NCBI RefSeq assembly: GCF_902753875.1
Contig: NZ_CADDTS010000022.1
Location: 124,001 to 188,000, forward strand
DNA from: Acinetobacter bouvetii
GTDB lineage: Bacteria > Pseudomonadota > Gammaproteobacteria > Pseudomonadales > Moraxellaceae
Direction of reading: 5' to 3'
DNA length: 64,000 nucleotides
The position numbers and the translations under genes were made by a program. Under the pieces are notes generated by a model. The model was not told where the DNA came from, made no database searches, and saw only the letters and a list, made by a program, of their open reading frames with translations. This document shows, piece after piece, positions 1 through 9,321 of the stretch. Numbering within the stretch: the stretch's first letter is position 1; each line of letters begins with the position of its first letter.

Positions 1-2
1 AA

Positions 3-56
3 CGTATCCAATTTATTATCGATTTATTGGACAGTTTATTGAAAGAAATTCATTGA
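3..56 (+). CDS. C-terminal tail of an upstream gene (partial)
   Basis: The reading frame starting at base 3 is open from the window edge and ends in TGA at 54-56, giving a hydrophobic-acidic tail that ends LLDSLLKEIH. The other two frames also stay open for a few codons, so the choice of frame rests only on the protein-like composition. The product cannot be recognised from 17 residues. A hairpin follows closely, which fits the end of a gene. Confidence 0.35.
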   Translation, partial: RIQFIIDLLDSLLKEIH

Positions 57-65
57 TTTGACAGG

Positions 66-88
66 GAGTGCATAAGATTTATGCACTC
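66..88 (+). terminator. Perfect 10-bp hairpin after the partial gene
   Basis: GAGTGCATAA at 66-75 pairs with TTATGCACTC at 79-88 around a 3-base loop. No long T-run follows directly, so it is either a weak terminator or another RNA stem at the end of the upstream gene. The remaining intergenic sequence to 289 is AT-rich. It includes a second imperfect inverted repeat (ATTGCAAATA and TATTTGTAAT near 181-215), but I see no gene in it. Confidence 0.4.
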
Positions 89-289
89 GCTTTGCAATTT
101 GTGCAGATTTTAAAAAATCGTGAGATGAAGCGCTTGATTTTTTAAAGAAATTTATTAAATTCGTGAATGTTCATGCGTTCATTGCAAATAGTGGTTTATT
201 TGTAATGAAACACATTGCATAGAATATTCACGTCCCATTGGATGTGATAGTATTAGCCATCATTCTAATTTTGCATAATTTATAAAGAT

Positions 290-724
290 ATGTTTAGTTT
301 GCATCCCCAACTTGCTCAAGATACTTTTTTTGTAGGCGACTTTCCACTGTCAACATGTCGTTTAATGAATGATATGCAATTTCCGTGGCTCATATTGATT
401 CCGCGCGTACCTGGCGTGAGCGAATTATATGAATTAAGTCAGGCTGATCAGGAACAATTCCTTCGTGAATCTAGCTGGTTATCCAGCCAACTTTCACGTG
501 TTTTTCGTGCCGACAAAATGAACGTGGCAGCACTTGGAAACATGGTCCCACAATTACATTTTCATCATGTGGTGCGTTACCAAAATGATGTTGCTTGGCC
601 GAAACCGGTTTGGGGAACACCTGCAGTCCCTTATACTAATGAAGTACTTGCACACATGCGTCAAACTTTAATGCTAGCTCTACGTGGTCAAGGTGATATG
701 CCTTTTGACTGGCGTATGGATTGA
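290..724 (+). CDS. HIT-domain protein with variant histidine triad
   Basis: A 144-residue HIT-superfamily protein (nucleotide-binding hydrolase or transferase fold). The diagnostic block is VPQLHFHHVVRY at residues 87-98, with His90, His92 and His93, followed by the AWPKPVWG segment common in this proteobacterial subgroup. The canonical triad is H-x-H-x-H; here the third histidine sits one place early and the usual position is Val. His92, equivalent to the nucleophile of HinT, is kept. The substrate is unknown. The start has only a weak ribosome site. It precedes the adenylate cyclase by about 65 bases on the same strand and may be co-transcribed with it. A separate, canonical HinT-type protein lies at 53.8 kb. 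Confidence 0.85.
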   Translation: MFSLHPQLAQDTFFVGDFPLSTCRLMNDMQFPWLILIPRVPGVSELYELSQADQEQFLRESSWLSSQLSRVFRADKMNVAALGNMVPQLHFHHVVRYQNDVAWPKPVWGTPAVPYTNEVLAHMRQTLMLALRGQGDMPFDWRMD

Positions 725-788
725 TTCCTAGCCATTGAAAGCCATAGTAGGAATGTATGGCGTAAAGACTCGGATCAGGAGTGATTGA

Positions 789-2249
789 GTGTCATTAGAC
801 GACTGGATTAGAAAAGAACCCAGACAATTTGAATATTTTCATCGCTTGATGGGATATATGATGTTGTCTTTACTTATTATTGTCTATCATTACACGGCTT
901 CTGACACTCATTACCAGATTTATATTCCATTCTTTCTGCTTTTCATTTTACTGATCATACCGAAATTATCGAACTGGCTACAGTATCGTTATAATGCCAA
1001 GATGAAACGCAGTGTCTTGTTTATTACAGATGTTGTTGTTATTTCAGCTATTTTATCTGCTATTCACTTAAATCTGGTGCTGACCTTTATTGCACTGTTT
1101 GCCATTTTATATACTGCCATCAGTAATAAAATTTCCTTTTTAGTGGTGTCGTTAGCCAGTTTAATTGGTATCGCAAATTTTTATCTGTGTAATATTCTGG
1201 TTTTCGGTTTTGGTGAGTATTTTGAGCAAACCACTGGTGAATTGACCGTTCTTGGTTTCATCTGTCTGATTACTTTTTTTGGTGTGGGTAGTTTTTATCA
1301 AAGCAGCCAGATTCAACATATCAGTAATCGTCGAACCTATTATTACGATCAAATGAATCGTTATATGGAGTTCGCAAATCAGCTGAGCCGATATGCACCT
1401 GTGCAGTTGTGGCAATCGATCATGAAAGGTGAGTCGGAAGCCAAAATTGAATACAAACGTAAGAAAATGACCATTTTCTTTTCAGATATTCAAGGTTTTA
1501 CCGAACTTTCAGAAACGCTTATTCCAGATGATTTGGCATTCCTGCTCAATGACTATTTAAGTCATATGACTGAAATTGCCAAGCAGTATGAAGCGACTGT
1601 CGACAAGTTTATGGGGGATGCCATCCTGATTTTCTTTGGTGATCCAATCTCGCAAGGGGTGGAGCAAGATGCCAAAACTTGTCTAGACATGGCAATTGAT
1701 ATGCGTCAACAAATGAAACTGCTGCGTGAACGCTGGATCAAGATGGGCTATCCGGCTTTGCATATCCGTATGGGGATTAGTACTGGTTATTGTCACGTAG
1801 GGAACTATGGCGCAGCACATCGTATGGCATATACCATTGTTGGACGTGATGCCAATCTGGCAGCACGGCTGCAAAGTGCAGCAGCAGTCGATGAAATCCT
1901 GATTTCAGATGAAACCTATAATTTAATTAAAAATGACTATTTATGTGCGCCGAAAAAACCTATTACGCTTAAAGGGATTCACGGTCCGGTAAAGACCTGG
2001 CAAGTTATGGAAAAATATACCTCGCGTAAATTGGATTATCAGCGCTGGTTTGATTATGAGTACAAGGGTTTCCATTTGTTGCTGAATCTGGATGAGGTTC
2101 AAAATTATGAATATCCAGAGTTGATCCAAGTTTTGGAAAAGATGATTAAGCGGATTCAGAAACAACAGAAAATGACCAATTCAGAGGGGATTGTTCGGCT
2201 GAATCTGGAAGATGTGATTGAAGATGAGAAGGACGAGCAATACCACTAA
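789..2249 (+). CDS. Membrane-bound class III adenylate cyclase (CavA-like)
   Basis: A 486-residue protein that probably makes cyclic AMP from ATP at the inner membrane. Residues 20-172 hold about six hydrophobic helices. A short linker leads to a class III cyclase domain at about 225-415. The metal-binding aspartates are Asp233 (FSDIQGFT) and Asp277 (DKFMGDAIL). Lys273, and an Asp in VGRDANLAARL at the second specificity position, favour adenine over guanine, and the Asn and Arg of NLAARL are the transition-state residues. All catalytic residues are present. Start is GTG, supported by AGGAG about 7 bases upstream. A. baumannii has a cyclase of this layout called CavA; I infer orthology from architecture only. 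A 70-residue tail of unknown role follows the catalytic domain. Confidence 0.88.
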   Translation: MSLDDWIRKEPRQFEYFHRLMGYMMLSLLIIVYHYTASDTHYQIYIPFFLLFILLIIPKLSNWLQYRYNAKMKRSVLFITDVVVISAILSAIHLNLVLTFIALFAILYTAISNKISFLVVSLASLIGIANFYLCNILVFGFGEYFEQTTGELTVLGFICLITFFGVGSFYQSSQIQHISNRRTYYYDQMNRYMEFANQLSRYAPVQLWQSIMKGESEAKIEYKRKKMTIFFSDIQGFTELSETLIPDDLAFLLNDYLSHMTEIAKQYEATVDKFMGDAILIFFGDPISQGVEQDAKTCLDMAIDMRQQMKLLRERWIKMGYPALHIRMGISTGYCHVGNYGAAHRMAYTIVGRDANLAARLQSAAAVDEILISDETYNLIKNDYLCAPKKPITLKGIHGPVKTWQVMEKYTSRKLDYQRWFDYEYKGFHLLLNLDEVQNYEYPELIQVLEKMIKRIQKQQKMTNSEGIVRLNLEDVIEDEKDEQYH

Positions 2250-2280
2250 AAATCATGATTGAGATGATGTTTACAGATAA

Positions 2281-2307
2281 AAAAACCACGCGATTGCGTG
2301 GTTTTTT
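2281..2307. terminator. Bidirectional terminator between cyclase gene and fdx
   Basis: AACCACGC at 2284-2291 pairs with GCGTGGTT at 2296-2303 around GATT. A-tracts lie on the left and T-tracts on the right, so it can stop the plus-strand cyclase gene and the minus-strand ISC operon. Confidence 0.85.
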
Positions 2308-2320
2308 ATGAGCGAAAATC

Positions 2321-2659
2321 TTAATGATTTTCTGAGGCGTGATTGATGGTATATTTGGGAATTTCGACTTCCAAATCTTCATCGACAATTTTCACTTGGC
2401 ATGAAAGGCGTGAATCCGGTTCCAGACCCCAGGCACGATCTAGTAAATCTGCTTCTACATCTGTCATTTCTTCGAGGCTGTCAAAACCTTTGCGAACTAC
2501 GACATGACAGGTGGTACAAGCACAAGACATATCACATGCATGTTCAATCTTGATACCATTTTTTAACAGGCTTTCGCACAGGTTGGCATCCTGTTCAACT
2601 TCGAACTCGGCACCATTAGGGCAAATTTGCGCATGTGGAAGAACTTTAATACGTGGCAT
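2321..2659 (-). CDS. fdx: ISC system [2Fe-2S] ferredoxin Fdx
   Basis: A 112-residue adrenodoxin-type ferredoxin that supplies electrons for Fe-S assembly on IscU. The four cluster ligands are in ACDMSCACTTC (pattern C-x5-C-x2-C) and LSCQV. It is the last gene of the ISC operon, 13 bases after hscA. The frame stays open upstream, but the ATG giving MPRIKVLPH has AGGA at a good distance, matches the family start, and avoids overlap with hscA. Confidence 0.96.
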   Translation of the reverse strand: MPRIKVLPHAQICPNGAEFEVEQDANLCESLLKNGIKIEHACDMSCACTTCHVVVRKGFDSLEEMTDVEADLLDRAWGLEPDSRLSCQVKIVDEDLEVEIPKYTINHASENH

Positions 2660-2672
2660 AATTTTTTCCTGT

Positions 2673-4535
2673 TTATTGGTCCGAGTTTGACCAGTCATCA
2701 AGTTTAGTGCCTTTCAAAGCTGCATCAATATGTTGGTTCATGCGTGCAGCAGCAAAAGCATCACTGTGTATTTTAAGCTGTTCTACAGCTTGTTCAATCG
2801 CTTTAATATCGGTGGTTTCGAGTTGAGCCTCAAGTTGAGCTTTGGCTTGATTTAACGATACTAACTGTTCAGCAGTTAATAGCTGGGCATCCACTTTTAG
2901 GGCTTGTTCCAGTGCTTCCAGCTCACGTTTTGCTTCAACCTTGGTTTCTTGCAAATGACGAAGATGTTTATCTTCTTCCGCATATTTGAAGCCATCAATC
3001 AGTAAGCGTTCGGTATCGGCATCAGATAAACCATAAGAAGGTTTAATGTCGATTTGAGCATGTACACCAGACGTGGTTTCCTTGGCAGCAACAGTTAACA
3101 GGCCATCGGCATCAACCTGAAAAGTGACTTCAATACGTGCCTGACCGGCAGTCATTGGCGGAATGCCATGCAAGACAAAGCGACCCAAACTACGGCAATG
3201 TTCAACCAGATCACGTTCACCTTGCACCACATGAATCAGCATGGCGGTTTGGCCATCTTGATAAGTGGTGAATTCTTGGCGACGCGCCACAGGAATGGCA
3301 GTATTGCGCGAGATTAAACGCTCAACCAGCCCCCCCATGGTTTCTAAACCTAAAGACAGTGGAGTTACGTCTAGTAATAGTGAGCCATCTTTAGAGTTAC
3401 CAATTAACTGATTCGCTGTAATGGATGCGCCAATAGCAACCACTTCATCTGGGTTAATCGTGCATAGGGGTTCTTGATTAAAGACGTCGCGTACAGCTTT
3501 TTGCACTGCATAAGAACGGGTAGAACCACCGACAAGTACGACATTTTTAATGTCATTCAGTTCAAGTTTGGCATCACGCATCACACGTTTGCATACGCTG
3601 ATGGTTTTATCTAAAGCAACTTTAATGATGTCTTCAAAAGTAGCACGGTCTAAAGTTAAAACCTGATCTAAAACTTTCAGTTCGACCGATTCAGCATCTG
3701 ACAGAGCTTCTTTGGCTTTACGTGCAGAAACAATGAAATGTGCATATTCGGCATCATCTAAAGTTTCAATATTGAGCTGTTTTTTAGCCCATTTTACGAT
3801 CAGGCGATCCAGATCATCACCACCCAGTGCAGTGTGGCCACCGGTCGCTAAAACTTCGAATACACCTTGTGAGAAACGTAGAATAGATACGTCAAAAGTA
3901 CCGCCACCCAGATCATAGATCACATAGTTTTGATCATGCGCCAGATTGGTTTCCTGATCTAGACCATAAGCCACAGCGGCTGCAGTCGGTTCGTTCAACA
4001 AGCGAAGCACATTTAAACCCGCGAGTTGCGCGGCATCACGAGTTGCCTGACGTTGTGCTTCATCAAAATAAGCCGGAACAGTAATGACTGCACCATTCAC
4101 TTCATTTTTTAAACTTTCTTCAGCACGGTCTTTGAGTTGTTTTAAAATTTCTGCTGAAATCTCGACAGGCGTTTTACGGCCTTGTGCAGTTTCAAAAGCA
4201 GGCATCTGATTGTCTTCACCCACTAAAGTGTAGGGGTGTTGAAATTTGATGTCTGCTTTGGAGCGCCCCATAAAACGTTTTACTGAAACAATGGTGTTTT
4301 TCGGGTCTGTGGTAATAAAAGGCTTGGCTTCATCACCATAATGGCTATTATTATGGCTATAGTGAACAATAGACGGAAGTAACACACGACCTTGTTCGTC
4401 ATTGAGTACTTTGGCTTTACCTGAAAGTACCGTGGCAACCAATGAATGCGTAGTACCCAAGTCGATACCAATTGCAATGCGGTGTTCATGCGGTGCACTT
4501 GATTGACCGGGTTCTGCAATTTGCAAGAGAGCCAT
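2673..4535 (-). CDS. hscA: Fe-S cluster chaperone HscA (Hsp70 family)
   Basis: A 620-residue Hsp70 homologue dedicated to Fe-S transfer from IscU. The nucleotide-binding domain covers about residues 20-380, with the phosphate loop [13 protein letters not shown] and the signature [12 protein letters not shown]. The substrate-binding domain follows ([10 protein letters not shown] onward), then a helical lid. Length matches E. coli HscA. It sits between hscB, its J-protein partner, and fdx. It differs from DnaK in lacking the long charged C-terminal tail. Confidence 0.97.
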   Translation of the reverse strand: MALLQIAEPGQSSAPHEHRIAIGIDLGTTHSLVATVLSGKAKVLNDEQGRVLLPSIVHYSHNNSHYGDEAKPFITTDPKNTIVSVKRFMGRSKADIKFQHPYTLVGEDNQMPAFETAQGRKTPVEISAEILKQLKDRAEESLKNEVNGAVITVPAYFDEAQRQATRDAAQLAGLNVLRLLNEPTAAAVAYGLDQETNLAHDQNYVIYDLGGGTFDVSILRFSQGVFEVLATGGHTALGGDDLDRLIVKWAKKQLNIETLDDAEYAHFIVSARKAKEALSDAESVELKVLDQVLTLDRATFEDIIKVALDKTISVCKRVMRDAKLELNDIKNVVLVGGSTRSYAVQKAVRDVFNQEPLCTINPDEVVAIGASITANQLIGNSKDGSLLLDVTPLSLGLETMGGLVERLISRNTAIPVARRQEFTTYQDGQTAMLIHVVQGERDLVEHCRSLGRFVLHGIPPMTAGQARIEVTFQVDADGLLTVAAKETTSGVHAQIDIKPSYGLSDADTERLLIDGFKYAEEDKHLRHLQETKVEAKRELEALEQALKVDAQLLTAEQLVSLNQAKAQLEAQLETTDIKAIEQAVEQLKIHSDAFAAARMNQHIDAALKGTKLDDWSNSDQ

Positions 4536-4583
4536 TGTGTTACATCCTTAGAACTAAAAATTAAAAAATAAAATTAAAACGAA

Positions 4584-5099
4584 TTAAAAATCATCATCTA
4601 AATCAAAGCTGTCGTCATCCAGGAAACGATCCTCAGCTTTGTCGATATCAGCCATCACTTTTACAAAGAAACGTAATTTACGTACGGTATCGCGTGCTTC
4701 GCCCCAGTCTTCATCGTCATAATCAATTTTGAATTCACGTACTAAACCGTCAATCCATTGCTGAACCTCATGCTTTAATGAAGTGAGTTCATCAGCCGAT
4801 GCAGCTTCATCTAGCTGTTCACGAATTTCTAGTGCAGACTGTAAAAACTCGAAATCCCCAATGGATTGATCCAGATGATAGTCTTGTTTTTTAAGACTCA
4901 AGAGATAAGCAGCGCGGCTATCAACATTGGATAAAGCCTTGAATGCCTGATTAATCTCGCTGGATTTAATTAGGGCCTGATCTTTGTCTTCGGCTTTATC
5001 TGGATGATATTGTTGCTGCAACTTCAAAAATTCAGTTTTTAATGCTGCTAAATCAATATCGAGTGCTACAGGGAGGTTGAACAGCTCAAAATGATTCAT
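4584..5099 (-). CDS. hscB: Co-chaperone HscB
   Basis: A 171-residue J-domain protein that stimulates the HscA ATPase and delivers IscU. The J domain occupies about residues 1-75 with the essential HPD in QQYHPDKAED. The C-terminal half is the three-helix IscU-binding domain, ending in a very acidic tail (DDDSFDLDDDF). It lies 48 bases before hscA in the operon. Confidence 0.96.
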   Translation of the reverse strand: MNHFELFNLPVALDIDLAALKTEFLKLQQQYHPDKAEDKDQALIKSSEINQAFKALSNVDSRAAYLLSLKKQDYHLDQSIGDFEFLQSALEIREQLDEAASADELTSLKHEVQQWIDGLVREFKIDYDDEDWGEARDTVRKLRFFVKVMADIDKAEDRFLDDDSFDLDDDF

Positions 5100-5205
5100 G
5101 GGAGATTGGATCCGCGATAGATATGCAAAAAGTGACTGCTATAAATGCAATTAAAACAGTGCATTTTACACTGTTTTAATCACCAAAAGAGAGGGAATAG
5201 GGTGT

Positions 5206-5526
5206 TTAAACGGTGAAAGATTCACCACAGCCACATTCGCCTTTTTTATTCGGGTTGTTAAATTCGAAGCCTTCGTTTAGACCATTTTTAACGTAGTCCA
5301 TCTCCATACCTTCAAGATAAACCAGACTTTTGGGATCAACGAAAACTTTAACACCAAACTGCTCAAATGCTTGGTCGTGTGTATCGACTTCATCGACGAA
5401 TTCGAGCACGTAGGCCAAACCAGAACAGCCTGAAGTTTTCACACCAACGCGAATGCCTTCACCCTTACCGCGATTTTTCAGGTAATTGCTGATATGAGTT
5501 GCTGCATTTTCAGTTAAATGGATCAT
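5206..5526 (-). CDS. iscA: A-type Fe-S carrier IscA
   Basis: A 106-residue A-type carrier that passes clusters or iron to apo-proteins. The three conserved cysteines are in SGCSGLAY and GECGCGESF near the C-terminus. It lies between iscU and hscB. The downstream gap of about 106 bases before hscB is wider than the other joints in the operon but shows no clear terminator. Confidence 0.96.
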   Translation of the reverse strand: MIHLTENAATHISNYLKNRGKGEGIRVGVKTSGCSGLAYVLEFVDEVDTHDQAFEQFGVKVFVDPKSLVYLEGMEMDYVKNGLNEGFEFNNPNKKGECGCGESFTV

Positions 5527-5565
5527 GAAAACTCCGTTAATCTTTCTTTAAAAACCTGAAAACTA

Positions 5566-5952
5566 TTAAGCTTTAGTTTTCTTGCTGCGATAGTCTTCAA
5601 CAGCTGCTTTAATTGCATCTTCAGCCAGTACAGAGCAGTGTACTTTTACTGGAGGTAAAGCCAATTCAGTTGCAATGTCGATGTTCTTGATCGCTTGAGC
5701 TTGGTCTAGGGTTTTACCTTTTAACCATTCAGTAACAAGTGAACTGGATGCAATTGCAGAGCCGCAACCATAAGTTTTAAAACGTGCTTCTTCAATCACA
5801 CCTTCATCATTCACTTGAATTTGAAGACGCATTACATCGCCACAAGCTGGTGCACCGACCATACCTGTACCAACATTTTCAGCATTTTTATCTAAAACAC
5901 CAACATTACGAGGGTTTTCGTAATGATCAATTACTTTTTCGCTATAAGCCAT
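5566..5952 (-). CDS. iscU: Fe-S scaffold protein IscU
   Basis: A 128-residue scaffold on which [2Fe-2S] clusters are built. The three ligand cysteines are in GAPACGDVM, YGCGSAIASS and VHCSVLAEDA. The LPPVKVHC stretch is the HscA recognition site (LPPVK). It sits 39 bases before iscA and about 100 bases after iscS. Confidence 0.98.
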   Translation of the reverse strand: MAYSEKVIDHYENPRNVGVLDKNAENVGTGMVGAPACGDVMRLQIQVNDEGVIEEARFKTYGCGSAIASSSLVTEWLKGKTLDQAQAIKNIDIATELALPPVKVHCSVLAEDAIKAAVEDYRSKKTKA

Positions 5953-6055
5953 GATGCTTCTCCAAACCTCGGGGTCAGCCTTAAGATTAATATGGGGGTG
6001 AAATTACGTTTATCAACGAGATGGCTTTAATTTAAAGCCATCACGCTAGCTTGAA

Positions 6056-7273
6056 TTAGTGTTCAGCCCATTCAACAGTTGAAAGGTCGATACCTTCTTT
6101 ATACATATCCCAAAGCGGAGAAAGTTCACGTAACTTCTCAACAGCAGCTTTAGTCACTTCAAGAACGTGATCGATATCTGCTTCAGTGGTGTATTTACCA
6201 AAGCTGAAACGGATCGAACTGTGTGCAAGTTCGTCAGAAAGACCGAGTGCACGAAGTACGTAAGAAGGTTCAAGTGTTGCAGAAGTACATGCTGAACCAG
6301 AAGATACAGCAGCATCTTTCAATGCCATCATCAAAGATTCACCTTCAACAAAGTTGAAGCTGACATTGAGATAGTTTGCAACGTTTTGAGTTGGGTGACC
6401 GTTTAGGAACACTTGTTCCAAACCTTGTAGGCCATTCCATAATTTGTCGCGCAGGACACGAATGCGCTTTTGTTCAGATTCTAGGTTTTTGCCTGCAAGT
6501 TCAAATGCTTCACCCATACCAACGATTTGGTGAGTTGCAAGTGTACCTGAGCGCATACCGCGTTCATGACCGCCACCGTGCATTTGAGCTTTAAGACGGA
6601 CACGTGGTGAACGACGAACGAATAATGCACCAATACCTTTAGGGCCATAAATTTTGTGGGCAGAGAAGCTCATCAAATCAACTTTTAAAGTTGAAAGATC
6701 AATTTCAACTTTACCCGCAGCCTGGGCAGCATCAACGTGGAAATAAGTTTTGTTGGCACGAGTTAATTCGCCAATTGCCGCAACGTCAGTCACGGTACCA
6801 ATTTCATTGTTTACCATCATCAGGGAAACAAGAATAGTGTCTGGACGAAGCGCAGCTTGAACCATCTCAGGGGTAATTAAACCTGTTTGTGGTTGTGGTT
6901 CAAGATAAGTAATTTCGAAGCCTTCTTCTTCTAGTTCACGGCAAGTATCCAAAATTGCTTTATGTTCAATTTTACTTGTAATGATGTGTTTGCCTTTAGA
7001 CGCATAGAATTGAGCAACACCTTTTAATGCAAGGTTATCAGATTCTGTTGCACCTGAAGTCCATACGATCTCACGTGGATCTGCTTTAACTAAATTAGCA
7101 ACCTGTTCACGTGCATATTCTACTTTTTCTTCAGCCTGCCAACCGTAAGCATGTGAACGAGATGCAGCATTACCGAAAGTACCGTCAAATGTTAGGCACT
7201 CCATCATACGTTCTGCAACTTGAGGGTCTACAGGAGTTGTTGCTGCATAATCAAGATAAATCGGACGTTTCAT
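6056..7273 (-). CDS. iscS: Cysteine desulfurase IscS
   Basis: A 405-residue PLP enzyme that takes sulphur from cysteine and passes it to IscU and to tRNA-thiolation enzymes. The PLP lysine is in [12 protein letters not shown] and the catalytic cysteine in [16 protein letters not shown] on the mobile loop. The ATG giving [14 protein letters not shown] matches the family start; 21 further open codons upstream lie inside iscR. It starts one base after the iscR stop, so translation is probably coupled. Confidence 0.97.
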   Translation of the reverse strand: MKRPIYLDYAATTPVDPQVAERMMECLTFDGTFGNAASRSHAYGWQAEEKVEYAREQVANLVKADPREIVWTSGATESDNLALKGVAQFYASKGKHIITSKIEHKAILDTCRELEEEGFEITYLEPQPQTGLITPEMVQAALRPDTILVSLMMVNNEIGTVTDVAAIGELTRANKTYFHVDAAQAAGKVEIDLSTLKVDLMSFSAHKIYGPKGIGALFVRRSPRVRLKAQMHGGGHERGMRSGTLATHQIVGMGEAFELAGKNLESEQKRIRVLRDKLWNGLQGLEQVFLNGHPTQNVANYLNVSFNFVEGESLMMALKDAAVSSGSACTSATLEPSYVLRALGLSDELAHSSIRFSFGKYTTEADIDHVLEVTKAAVEKLRELSPLWDMYKEGIDLSTVEWAEH

Positions 7274-7274
7274 G

Positions 7275-7748
7275 TCAAATACCTGTAACCGATAAAAGGG
7301 CTGAATCAAAATTTGCTGTATTTTGGCGAATCGCAACGGTTTGTACGTTGTCGCGAGCTACTAGGTCAGCAAGAGTGATTTTTGCGAGATAATCGGCAAT
7401 GTGGTGGGAGAGTTCTTGCCATAAATCATGAGTCAAGCACATCGCGCCATTTTGGCAGTTACCTTTATGGTCACAACGAGTCGCATCAACTGTTTCGTTT
7501 ACAGCTTCAATAATTTCTAACACAGTGATTTCTTCAGCGTTACGCGCTAGGTGATAACCACCGTTGGCACCACGAACACTAGAAACTAAGCCGTGACGCT
7601 TTAATTTCGCAAATAACTGCTCAAGATAAGCAACAGAGATAGTTTGACGAGCTGCAATTTCAGCAAGCGTGATCGTTTGTTCAGTTGGCTGCAAAGCTAA
7701 ATCAAGTAGAGCAGTCACTGCGTAGCGACCGCGAGTAGTAAGACGCAT
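7275..7748 (-). CDS. iscR: Fe-S sensing repressor IscR
   Basis: A 157-residue Rrf2-family regulator. The winged helix-turn-helix is in the first 80 residues ([19 protein letters not shown] is the family start). The cluster ligands are three cysteines in [14 protein letters not shown], with a histidine in LTHDLW as the likely fourth. With a cluster bound it should repress its own operon through the operator just upstream. It is the first gene of the complete ISC operon. Confidence 0.97.
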   Translation of the reverse strand: MRLTTRGRYAVTALLDLALQPTEQTITLAEIAARQTISVAYLEQLFAKLKRHGLVSSVRGANGGYHLARNAEEITVLEIIEAVNETVDATRCDHKGNCQNGAMCLTHDLWQELSHHIADYLAKITLADLVARDNVQTVAIRQNTANFDSALLSVTGI

Positions 7749-7781
7749 GATTCGATACACATGTTAAGACTAGATGTGTCG

Positions 7782-7810
7782 ATTTTATGAATCCTGACTA
7801 AAATAGTCAA
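7782..7810 (-). promoter_or_regulatory. isc operon promoter with type 1 IscR operator
   Basis: On the minus strand, TTGACT (7805-7810) and TAAAAT (7782-7787) are separated by exactly 17 bases, a good sigma-70 promoter. The inverted repeat TGACTAAAATAGTCA (7795-7809) covers the -35 and the start of the spacer and matches the known type 1 IscR half-sites. The iscR ATG lies about 34 bases downstream of the -10. This arrangement implies autorepression by cluster-loaded IscR. Confidence 0.9.
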
Positions 7811-7859
7811 GTTTTTTATTGAGCTGAAAATTATTTTGTTTTATATGAAAATTATATAT

Positions 7860-8507
7860 TTATGCGAACCACCAATTATACACTAATAACGCAATCAATA
7901 GTGCTATTGTTAGACTAAAAGCGATATTCATTTTTTTCTGTTTTTGCTGCATGCGACGAATGCGGTTTTTAAATTGTTTTACTTCAACCTGTAAGGTATT
8001 GATCTTTGAACGTTGTTGATCAATTTTCTCTAAAAGCGGCGCAATACGTTTTTTTGATGCAATGACATCTTGTTCATCTACAGGTTCACTGAGCCACTGT
8101 TTCCAGTCAGACAAAACCTTTGGAAAGCTGAACAAAAGGACTAAATCACGAAATTCATCTTTTAGTGTGATGTCACCATCAATGCGCATTTTTTTGATAC
8201 TGCGACGGTTACCAAAAACAAAGACTTTAATTAAATCCATAAGAGTAGTGCGTACATCCAGTGCGATCATTTGCTCTGGTGCTTTGGTATCAAAAAGTAC
8301 ACCGTGTTCACTAAATTGAACGTAAAAATCAAAATAAGGTAAATAGCTATTAATTTTAATGGCAATTTTTTGGTCGATAAATTTTTTAGCCTGCAAACCA
8401 ACGACCCGATCATGTTTTAAGATGAAGGTAAAAATTGTTTCCAGAACAATCATGGTCATTGTGAGCAACAAATGTGGTTGTTTTTGACTTTGTTGCGATT
8501 CACTCAT
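7860..8507 (-). CDS. SCP2/UbiJ-like protein with C-terminal membrane anchor
   Basis: A 215-residue protein. Residues 20-130 resemble the SCP2 lipid-binding domain of UbiJ, the accessory factor of ubiquinone synthesis: LETIFTFILKHD, then FYVQFSEHGV, then RIDGDITLKDEFRDL. Residues 158-190 are a charged helix likely to form a coiled coil. Residues 195-212 are a single hydrophobic helix ending in WWFA. UbiJ itself lacks such an anchor and is normally encoded between ubiE and ubiB, neither of which is here. The similarity is judged by eye and is moderate. Start is supported by AAGGA upstream. A role in quinone or lipid handling is inference. Confidence 0.6.
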   Translation of the reverse strand: MSESQQSQKQPHLLLTMTMIVLETIFTFILKHDRVVGLQAKKFIDQKIAIKINSYLPYFDFYVQFSEHGVLFDTKAPEQMIALDVRTTLMDLIKVFVFGNRRSIKKMRIDGDITLKDEFRDLVLLFSFPKVLSDWKQWLSEPVDEQDVIASKKRIAPLLEKIDQQRSKINTLQVEVKQFKNRIRRMQQKQKKMNIAFSLTIALLIALLVYNWWFA

Positions 8508-8695
8508 AAAAATTAATCCTTACCTGAAATAGAGCATCCTATGCTCAAAATGTGCTTAAGGACTTTAAGCTAATATATTAATCTTGCTTTGTAGAACAGT
8601 TTAGCAAATCGATCAAGTCTTTAATTTGCTATTATAGCTAGATTTTTGGAGTGAATGCATTAAGTTGTATGTAAAATAGGCAGGAGAAAAGTTAC

Positions 8696-9163
8696 ATGGA
8701 TAAGCAAGTAAAAGATCAAGAGATAGATCAACAAAAAAACGAGAATACTGATAAAACCAAGAATAAGCTGCGCTCAGGACGTAAGTCAGGGCTTGATTTT
8801 CGAAAATATACCCAACAAATCTGGCTGGCAGGCCTGGGTGCTTTTTCACGTGCTGAGGAAGAAGGCAATAAATTGTTTGACTCTTTAGTCAAAGTTGGTG
8901 AAGAGCTGGAATCTAAAACCACCGAGATCGCTGATCAGACTGTAGAGAAAGTATCCGAAAAAGCCAAAGAGTCGGTAACGGATACCAAGGATAAAGTTGA
9001 AAAATTGTTAGACCATAGTGTAAACCATTCCTTAAATCGAATTGGTCTGGTCACGGTAAAGGATATCCAGCATTTAGAAAGTCTCATATTACAGCTACAT
9101 AGCAAGGTTGATTTTTTAATTGAAGAAAATAAGCTTTTAAAAGCGCAAATTGTAAAAAAATGA
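8696..9163 (+). CDS. Phasin-family polyhydroxyalkanoate granule protein
   Basis: A 155-residue protein of the PhaF/PhaI phasin type. After a charged 35-residue leader comes YTQQIWLAGLGAFSRAEEEG, the phasin signature, then an amphipathic helical region rich in Lys and Glu (residues 60-115) and a predicted coiled coil at the C-terminus. Such proteins coat PHA granules or link them to DNA. AGGAG lies 9 bases before the ATG. No PHA synthase with a catalytic cysteine is in the window, so the gene may act with loci elsewhere or have a general stress role. Confidence 0.8.
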   Translation: MDKQVKDQEIDQQKNENTDKTKNKLRSGRKSGLDFRKYTQQIWLAGLGAFSRAEEEGNKLFDSLVKVGEELESKTTEIADQTVEKVSEKAKESVTDTKDKVEKLLDHSVNHSLNRIGLVTVKDIQHLESLILQLHSKVDFLIEENKLLKAQIVKK

Positions 9164-9321
9164 AACAATTTTGCTTTTTCTGCATTTTTCAACAATTTTT
9201 TTCGCATTTATTTTGCAGAAAAGCATAATCAGAGTATTGCGTTTTGCCCTAAAGCATTGCTATAAAGGTGCTATGGAATCCTTAGACCTTAAATAAACGA
9301 TATTAAGAGGACGTAATCTTC

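Noticed and set aside
3712..3918. Plus-strand frame inside hscA
   Set aside because: Shadow of the conserved hscA coding sequence; no start signal and composition (Ser/Arg-rich) typical of antisense.
8613..8849. Minus-strand frame of 78 codons opposite the phasin gene
   Set aside because: It lies mostly over the phasin gene, has no ribosome site and its translation looks like antisense sequence.
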